Of a DNA stretch of 64,000 bases, positions 56,950 to 64,000 are shown in pieces. Source of the stretch: Echinostoma caproni (taxonomy: Eukaryota; Platyhelminthes; Trematoda; Plagiorchiida; Echinostomatidae); assembly GCA_900618425.1 (NCBI GenBank), contig UZAN01039370.1:110044-174043 (forward strand). Reading direction: 5' to 3'. The notes under the pieces were generated by a model, which had not been told where the DNA came from, did not search any database, and worked only from the letters and a program-made list of their open reading frames with translations. The position numbers and the translations under genes are program-made. Position 1 is the stretch's first letter. The number at the start of each line of letters is the position of its first letter.

Positions 56950-59900
56950 ATGCACACATTTTACGGCTTAACCCCGCCTGCCCAGCTCATCCACATCAAA
57001 TACATGTTGCTTCCCTGTTTCAACTCGATTTGTGTTTATATTTCACTTGCTCCTGTGTATCAAGTTACATAGGTAGACCAATGAGACCTTTGATTATATC
57101 AAACAGCTCAATCCTACAGGTTGAATCAGGTGGTCGGAGGCTCTGCTATTGCCCGCCTCACTACCACGTGTGATCTATTGGAACCCTATGTGGTCCGTCA
57201 CTGCACATTTCAGGATCATGGTTGTCGGTTGCCTCACAACATAAATATGACAGCACAAAAACACAAAGGCCAACGTTGTGTCGCACTTACACTAGAGTCA
57301 TGCACTCATCACCCTCATTGACATCCGCGGACTGAACCGCAAGATTAATTCTGTATACCATGTTCTCCATCCTTCTTCTCTGCTCGTCCTTTGTTGACAG
57401 AAACACAAATCTTACCTTCGTCAGACACCACAAACCTTCAATTCTTCAAATGTAATCACTATTCCTCATTGTTATCTAAAGCTGGTATCGGCGCCTTCAT
57501 TCATCAATCAATCGCCTCCTCCATGACCCCAAATCTTGACTTTTACCATAGTGAATTTCAACGGATGTGGCTGAAACTCCCACTTAATTACTTTTGTATT
57601 GTCATTTGTTCCCCCGATAGTTGCCAATCTTCTATCCTTGCTTTTCTATCTTCGAACATTGGGCATTTGTTTGCAATCGACTCCAGCTGCATGTTACCAT
57701 CTTTCACAATCAGAGTTACTTGATACATTCCTCTGCTACTTCTTTCTTGGGGCGCAAAGCCGAACACTTCGATTTGTTCAACAACCTGAGCCAACTAGTT
57801 GACCTACCAACACTTGTCTGTGATTGAGCTGGCGATCGTCTGTAAACCCTCGATCTACGTCTCACTTCGGTCGTTTCTTTATTGTACCTTTATCTTTATT
57901 GGTACCTTTCTTCCTATTGGCTCATAAGATCACTGTATAGTTTCTTGTTCTATTAGGTTTTCAATCCTTGAGCCACCACCCTCCTGGAGACAATTTCTGG
58001 CGCTACAAGGCATGCATCCTTTTTTCCCGCATTTTTCCAAACCCAATTAACCCAACTGCCCTGAGTGGTTTTACCATGCATGTGACCGCGCTGTACACCT
58101 AAAACGTTCAGCTTTCCACCGCTGGCGCCGCTGGTGCCCCTCGCCCACCCCATATCTCACCAGCGCTTTGTGCAAGAAAGGAACAGATGCTCTACGACAA
58201 TTCAGAGAACCTAAGAACGCTTAGTTTACCGTAAAGTTGAAAACAGTCTCGTCCGCCGCCGGTAGCCGAACATATTGGTCCGTTGATAAAGCGATTTCCC
58301 GTAATTTTGCCCTTCCAACTCCCGCCCCGATCTGTATTTCTTCTGGTGATCTTGCCCGTCAACCACACGAGCAAGCTGAGGTTTATGCTTCCCATTTTGC
58401 CGCCAATTCCACCTTACCCAATTATCCTTCACCTCCACCCTCTTCCGTCTTCAGTGGCAATCCATTTCAACTCCATCAGCACAAGGAAAATCCGTCAACC
58501 ATTGCACATTCTAGAGGCAAAAAAACAACCCGGTCCGGACGGTATTACAGCAATAATCCTCAAAATGTGTATTACCGAGCTGGATCCTATTTGACGTTGT
58601 CTTTTCAGCCTTTCCTTCCAACTTCCTTCCTCGCCAACCCCATGAAAAGACGCCTTGATTTTTCTCATGCTTAACGCGGTGACCTTTCTGACCACACAAT
58701 TACTGACTCATTTCTACCACAGCTGTTCTTTTGAGAGTATTTGAAACTATCATATCTGATCAGCTACGCACGTTCCTTCAACGTCGAGGACTGCTGAGAG
58801 ACCGCCAGTATGGCTTCTGACAGCATCGTTCCACCAGTGACCTGCTAGCTCTTATCTCACCATTCTGGTCAACTTCACTCCATAAACACGGATAAACACA
58901 CTTGGTCTCGCTTGACATCTCTAAAGCCTTCGACCGAGTTTGGCACAAAGGTTTACCGGCAAAACTACACATGTTTGGGTTCCCTCCGGCGCTCATAGAG
59001 GGGGTATCAAGTTTTTTGAGTAAGCGAACCATCCCCTTTCGAGTTGATGAGGTTCCATCTCAGATATTCCCTGTGAATGCTGGTGTTCCTCAAGCTTCAG
59101 TACTTGCGCCCGCCTTCTTCCTTCTGTTCATCAATGATCCCATTTCAAAACCTACACGATCTACAAGATGTATTATTATTCTGATAACGCCACCCTTCAC
59201 TGCTTCTTCTCTTACCGCACTGCTCGCCATGCCCCAAACAAGATCGATAGTGACCGTAGTGCAATTAATGTGTCACTGGACTCCGATCTCCAACACATCT
59301 CCTCCTGGGACATTGCAAATCACGTTTCATTCTATAGTTATAAAACCTCTCTTATTTCAATTTCCTTAAAACACCATGCACTCTCTTCCCATTTATCTTT
59401 TCATTCCACCCGATTGCGTTCTACGGACTCTGTTTCTCTTCAGGGATCGCCTACAACTTTCGTACTTTGCTGGTCTCCTTTTAAATCTAAGCTCGCTTCT
59501 TGTGCTGCGCGCAAGGTTGCTCTTTTATTTCGCTCCAAACGTTTTTTTCACCCCCGCTCATTTTCTACTACTTTACAAAACTCAAATCCGCCCTGCTCTT
59601 GAGTCCTGTAGTCACGTGTGGGATGGGGCTTCGTCTTCTCCTCTTTTATTTCTTGTGTTCGTGTTCACCAAAAGGCCATCCGGCTAATCAATGATCGTTC
59701 CCTAACATCCAGCCTGCAGTGGCTAGTCCATTGTCAGGCAATTGCTGCAGTGTCTTTGTTCTATATTTACCACTTTGTCTTTGGTTTCTTTTCGGAATTT
59801 GCCTGAGCAGTTCGTCTTCCTGCACTCTTTACCCGCCCATCGTGTACACAGGTATCTTGTCATCTGTATGAGATTTCCGTTCTCGGAGGTCCAACTTCGC

Positions 59901-60030
59901 TGCTTCAATCTCCTTCCTCCCCCGAACTGCTAGCTGTGGAACAATCTCCCACTTTCTGTTTTCTCCCAACTTACAACGTTGCACTTTTTAAACGCAGAAT
60001 GAATAAACTGGATCATGCGTGAATGTCCCC
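56950..60030 (+). mobile_element. Non-LTR retrotransposon (Jockey/I-like LINE), inactive
   Basis: Plus-strand pieces in order: endonuclease-like (GIGAFIHQSIASSM, 57490), reverse transcriptase (KKQPGPDGITAIILKM at 58525; VSLDISKAFDRVWHKGLPAK at 58905; NAGVPQASVLAPAFFLLFIND at 59075; YSDNATLH at 59174) and C-terminal AARKVALLFRSKRFF (59500), KAIRLINDRSLTSSLQ (59680), ending RRMNKLDHA near 60020. Many stops and frameshifts are present. The active-site (Y/F)xDD reads YSDN, losing the second Asp. It lies in the same orientation as the large gene, between candidate exons at 56.8 and 61.2 kb. Confidence 0.87.
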
Positions 60031-60817
60031 ATACTCTCTGTTTTACGGTATTCTACTCGTCTATGGGGATTTTCCATTTTACTGTAATTCCCATTGTGTA
60101 ATAAAAAGGGGATTTATGCGGTTCGGGGCTAATGTAGTTATCAACCATTTAACTTTGTATTCACACAGCCAATGTGCGTGTAATAGAGTTTGTAAAAACC
60201 GTGGTTTTCATATAACAATTCGTTTGCAACCTCAAGATGTAAATTTCGTTAACAGACCGTTGTTACTCATTCACACAATATTTCGCAACCATGCCTTCCT
60301 CATCCACCTACCCTACCCGAACTAAAAAACTACAGAAGTTAATTATCACAACAACATCAACGCATTCGAAACTTCGGTCTCTTCCGCGATTAAATTTACT
60401 TTTTGTGGTTTTTTGTGATCTATGAAAATTAATCTATCTATTTCTGACGTTGAAGTAAAGTCGTTTATTGAGGATTCGTTTTTCATCCTGCGTGATCACG
60501 CAATTGGAAGGATTGCGAACCTTGTTATCATTTTAATCGATTAGCATATAAACATTCAGTTTTTAGAACTTTCCCTTAATGCAGTTCCATAAATATCCTG
60601 TTCTCCTTGTATAACCCTCGTTGTGAGGCGTCTGGGAGCGTCCGAGATCATCATGCTTGTTCGAGCTGTTGTGAAATCATCCAAGCCTTCGGGTTATTGT
60701 GCGATGATAAATGATGTATTCTTCGTGGAACTAAGGAGCGCCGTAAGCATTATTTAAGCAAAAATAGCTCCTCGTAGGTGCAGACTTCTCGGCAGGCGAA
60801 CGTCACCCATTGGCGGG

Positions 60818-60821
60818 NNNN
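60818..60821. other. Ambiguous bases (NNNN)
   Basis: Four unresolved bases between two decayed repeats. Single Ns also occur at 7004, 32761 and 37965. Confidence 0.98.
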
Positions 60822-60865
60822 TACGCCAGAAAACATTTGACAAATTATTGAAAATTGGTTTTCCT

Positions 60866-61050
60866 AGCTCGGATGAACTGAATTCCATTTCACCTGTTCG
60901 CCAGCTTGGCAATTTGTTTGTTCTTCACCAGCCGAGTTCACATAATCAGAGCTTCTGAAGTGCTAGTGTTCCGCTTGTATCCGTTCGTTTATATGTGTTC
61001 TTCTCCACCGAGTATTTTTGCCCCTTTGCTCTCACTCCCTTCGGCTCGGT
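60866..61050 (-). repeat. Third copy of the 20.8-kb repeat
   Basis: Begins with the same AGCTCGGATGAACTGAATTCC as 20755 and stays collinear through GTGTTCCGCTTGTATCCGTTCG and the pyrimidine-rich end. The hammerhead-like core is degraded here (CTGATTA..GAAGAAC), so this is the oldest or least constrained copy. Confidence 0.65.
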
Positions 61051-61203
61051 TCGCCGGTAGTCCGGTTATTCCACTAGGTAAACATTGGTTCTGATTTCTC
61101 GTTAAATGTTTCGTAAGCTATTTGGGTACGCTTATTCTTATCATTACCACAGTTAATCTCCGGTATCAGATGTAAACGTCTAATGATAAATTATGATTTT
61201 CAG

Positions 61204-61490
61204 CTTTGATTATGCTCCTCGTGAAATGGAACTTTGCAGATGAACAGCTGGATGGTCGATTGCGTCTCGCTAAATTCACCATGTATTTACAAAAAGGATT
61301 CACACATTTTTATTCCATGACGGAATATTTCAAAATGGGTAATGAAACGTTTCTCTCAGCAGAAAGATCACAAAAATTCCAAATTATGATTGTTGATACA
61401 GTTAATTCTGTTATCTCTGGCCGAAGCGAAATTAATTTCAGTCACGTTTGCACTTTTGTTGAACGCAATGACCTTGACCGACACGACAAA
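61204..61490 (+). CDS. Possible exon of the large gene
   Basis: TTATGATTTTCAG|CT opens a frame encoding WNFADEQLDGRLRLAKFTMY and KFQIMIVDTVNSVISGR. A good donor, ATGG|GTAATG at 61339, lies inside; otherwise the frame ends at TGA 61491. Codon content looks real but no homologue was recognised. Confidence 0.35.
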
Positions 61491-62212
61491 TGAACTTTTC
61501 AACGCAATATGTCGTTAAGGGAAGGTGAGCACATTCATCTGTAGCTGATAATTTACTTTGTGAAGCAACCGTACACTGCTGTGAAATCAGTCTACGGCAG
61601 GATATTCTAAGGGCGTTGAGTTCTTGCCAAATTATCTGCGGCATCATCCGGCAATAGGGAAATAAATTGCATTAAAAAAATAATTGGAATATGTTCGTTC
61701 CATAACCTGTCACCTGTGATGAATGGATTATTTTGATGCAAAGTGCATTGACCATTGTTTTCATACAAAACCCTTATTGAAAATAATTTCGAATATAAAT
61801 ATTGTCCAGCCGCGATTTTGTTTGAACTATAGTAACGGATTTATGCATCAGGGCAATATGTTTTTTAATTAGCTCGTCATGAACCATTTGGTGCTTATCA
61901 AGAGGTACATATTCCGGGTTCCCATATACATTCACCAAAAACACCTCAACTGTTTGCAATCAGACATTTTGGGAAAACAGAATATTTCCAGAGCGAATAC
62001 CCCAAATACTTACTAGATAATAATATTCTAGTACCAACGTTTGCCTTCAAATACCTTTTTGTCATTTCCCTGACCAATTAGAGGTAACGCTTGGTTTCCA
62101 AATCCCGTGGATGCTATTGTCACTCGTGTCGACTGTTTTCAACTTGGTGACCGGAACGGAATCTCTGAATTAGGAATTATTCCTACTACGCTATTGTCGA
62201 TTATTCAAATAG

Positions 62213-62369
62213 AGCTGGAGAAAGACAAAAGCCAATTCCATACCCAGAATTCAATTTTGTGACTTTAATAAGGGAAAAAAAGCAAAATTTGATAACGGAA
62301 CTCCAGAGACAAAAGTATCGCTTAATCCTGAACATTTCATTTCATCATATTTGCACTCCTTTGTTCAAG
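62213..62369 (+). CDS. Possible exon of the large gene
   Basis: TTATTCAAATAG|A starts a frame encoding AGERQKPIPYPEFNFVTLI and REKKQNLITELQRQKYRLIL, ending CTGTTCAAG|GTTCGG (weak donor). It is a charged, helical segment. It could be the most downstream exon in the window of the DNA-PKcs-like gene; unconfirmed. Confidence 0.38.
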
Positions 62370-63399
62370 GTTCGGCATTACTTGAGACAACGGAACCCTA
62401 TCCAATTAGGCTCCAGCTTAAGTTTACCATATAAAGCATTTAACTTCTATATAACTGCAAAGGAATGCAGGTTAAGGGCTATTGCGGTGTTTGGACATTA
62501 TTGCTGATCGCGCAAAACTGACCAAATGTACCAATACTATCCCGATTGTTTTGTTCTCGCTTTGGTTATCGGTTTCACGTCCTGCTTTGGATGTTTCGGA
62601 AAAAATAACGATATCGTAATATTTCACATTTTAGTTCAAAAGAGAGTTCGACATTGTTCTTTTCATCGGTACACATACAACGTCTGAGGATTTGGGACAA
62701 TGCTGTTATTATTAATAATAATTCCAGGGAATTTTGAGTACAATTTAATTGTTTAAAAACAATGTTTCATGTTAATTTAAAACAATGAATGATACATTTT
62801 CTAGGCTCTTGGATCAAATTGCATGTACAGAACGCGTACCTATTTAATTGTCACAAGCGTTATGATTAAAGAACCTATACTATATACCTTATGCCTAAAA
62901 ATATGAAAGGACATATAAACCTAAGTGATTTCAAGTCAAAGAATATGTGATTCTTGGTCACACGATTTCTGTTCCTATCAAAGTTGAGAGTTGGTACACG
63001 AAAACATGGATCCGTTATATTTGAATTACAATTACCCCGATGGAAGCAAATTGACAAGTATCTTTGAATACGGTTAACTGGATATATGTTGATATACTGA
63101 AGTTACTGTAGGCAAATACTTTCGCTAATCTGAGAGCTTTACAAACTATGTGACTCGAGTATGTCATATTTCAAACAAAACAACAGGGAACAGGCGGGTT
63201 TTTAGGGATTCGTATTCATGCCAATACATCTCAATATACCTCACTACTTGGAAATAAAAATGACTTCATGAAGTGAAATAAAATAAAATCACAGGATACT
63301 AAATAACGATATCATCATGAGACCGGAAATCGGATTCACCAAGATCAAATGTGTTTGTCCACTCGTCCGATCATTAAGATTACTCTTGATACCGGTGCG

Positions 63400-63705
63400 C
63401 GTGGGGTGGGTCAAGGAAGCGTTAGTGCTGGAGCAGATTGTTTTAGGCACACAAGGGACGTTGTGAGGACGAATGCCCAACGCTTCTGTTGTAGCCAGCA
63501 AAGATGCCTCGATAAACGCCGAGAAAATTTATGCAGGTGTTTTGAAAGCCTCTGGCACGTCCAAAGTGTGATTTGTTTCAGCTAGGTGTGAAACCACTGC
63601 ACTGCCGAGTGACTTATTCGTTCCGGTGTTTAGTCATGCATGGTGTTGTTCACGAATCCGTTCGGACAATCGCCTGACCGTGTGAACTATATCCTATGTC
63701 CTATG
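63400..63705 (+). repeat. Dispersed repeat, copy 2 (relative of 13.2-13.4 kb)
   Basis: Collinear with the minus strand of the 13.2-kb repeat over about 250 bases, sharing GCTTC..TGT.GCCAGCA, GCCTCGATAA, AAATTTAT and TTTGTTTCAGCTAGGTGTGA. A 78-codon frame over it has LDTGARG near its start, which could be a chance echo of a retroviral-type protease motif. Element class not determined. Confidence 0.6.
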
Positions 63706-64000
63706 CCAATATCCTACATGGCCACCGTTTTATGTATAGTTACTGGAAAACAAAATAAGTGTTATACAAAGTGTTGGTACTGAATGGACAGTTGGATAAA
63801 AGGTTTGCAACTAAGAGTGAAGTGATGGCATCGTCTGACAGTTCAAGTGAACGGAGAACGTAAAAGTGCACTGAACGGGATCACAAGTGCTGTTACACCA
63901 TATGGCATGCGTTTTGAACATTCAAAATGGAAAGTACTGCTGCAAGACCGAGTGCTCCCAGTTCCCATTTGAAACTCAGCGACCAGTAATTAGCTACGAG

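Overview
This is a eukaryotic genomic window: long introns, phase-compatible split exons with GT/AG borders, no operons, and decayed retroelements. The repeat set (Penelope-like GIY-YIG fragment, RTE/CR1-like and Jockey-like LINEs, short-stem-III hammerhead cores, a flatworm-like 5S sequence) suggests a platyhelminth, probably a digenean trematode. That assignment is an inference. One 396-bp N gap (14687-15082), one NNNN run (60818-60821) and three single Ns mark a draft scaffold.

Two plus-strand protein genes dominate. The first is a stomatin/MEC-2 family gene (three exons, 30472-44582), recognised with high confidence from its hydrophobic hairpin, Band 7 domain and C-terminal oligomerisation motifs. 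The second is a large gene made of many small exons, seen best from about 11.5 to 53.8 kb, possibly starting near 3.4 kb and running to 62.4 kb. Several consecutive exons resemble, in the right order, the helical-repeat region of DNA-PKcs (PRKDC), the catalytic subunit of the DNA double-strand-break repair kinase. I recalled that family sequence from memory, so the name is moderate confidence. The kinase domain is not in the window. The two genes interleave on the same strand: stomatin exon 1 lies between two DNA-PKcs-like exons, one DNA-PKcs-like exon lies inside stomatin intron 1, and stomatin exons 2 and 3 lie inside the following 16.9-kb intron of the other gene.

Layout: 1-11.5 kb is mostly non-coding with two weak candidate exons, a hammerhead-like core at 8.67 kb and a degraded LTR-element gag-like ORF at 9.8-10.2 kb (minus). 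11.5-12.2 kb holds DNA-PKcs-like exons. 13.1-13.4 kb is a dispersed repeat with an opposite-strand relative at 63.4-63.7 kb. 13.88-14.48 kb is a 5S rRNA-derived element, followed by the N gap. 16.8-29.6 kb carries further exons, an inverted pair of hammerhead-containing repeats (20.77-21.27 kb), an AT microsatellite (23.35 kb), a Penelope-like fragment (26.2-26.75 kb, minus) and the best hammerhead core (28.51 kb, minus). 30.4-44.6 kb is the stomatin gene with the embedded exon. 46.8-49.5 kb is an antisense LINE. 49.5-53.8 kb is a cluster of nine DNA-PKcs-like exons with introns as short as 61-79 bp. 54.96-55.98 kb is a dead mariner, 56.9-60.0 kb a dead Jockey-type LINE, and 60.9-61.0 kb a third copy of the 20.8-kb repeat. 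Candidate exons at 56.5, 61.2 and 62.2 kb may continue the large gene.
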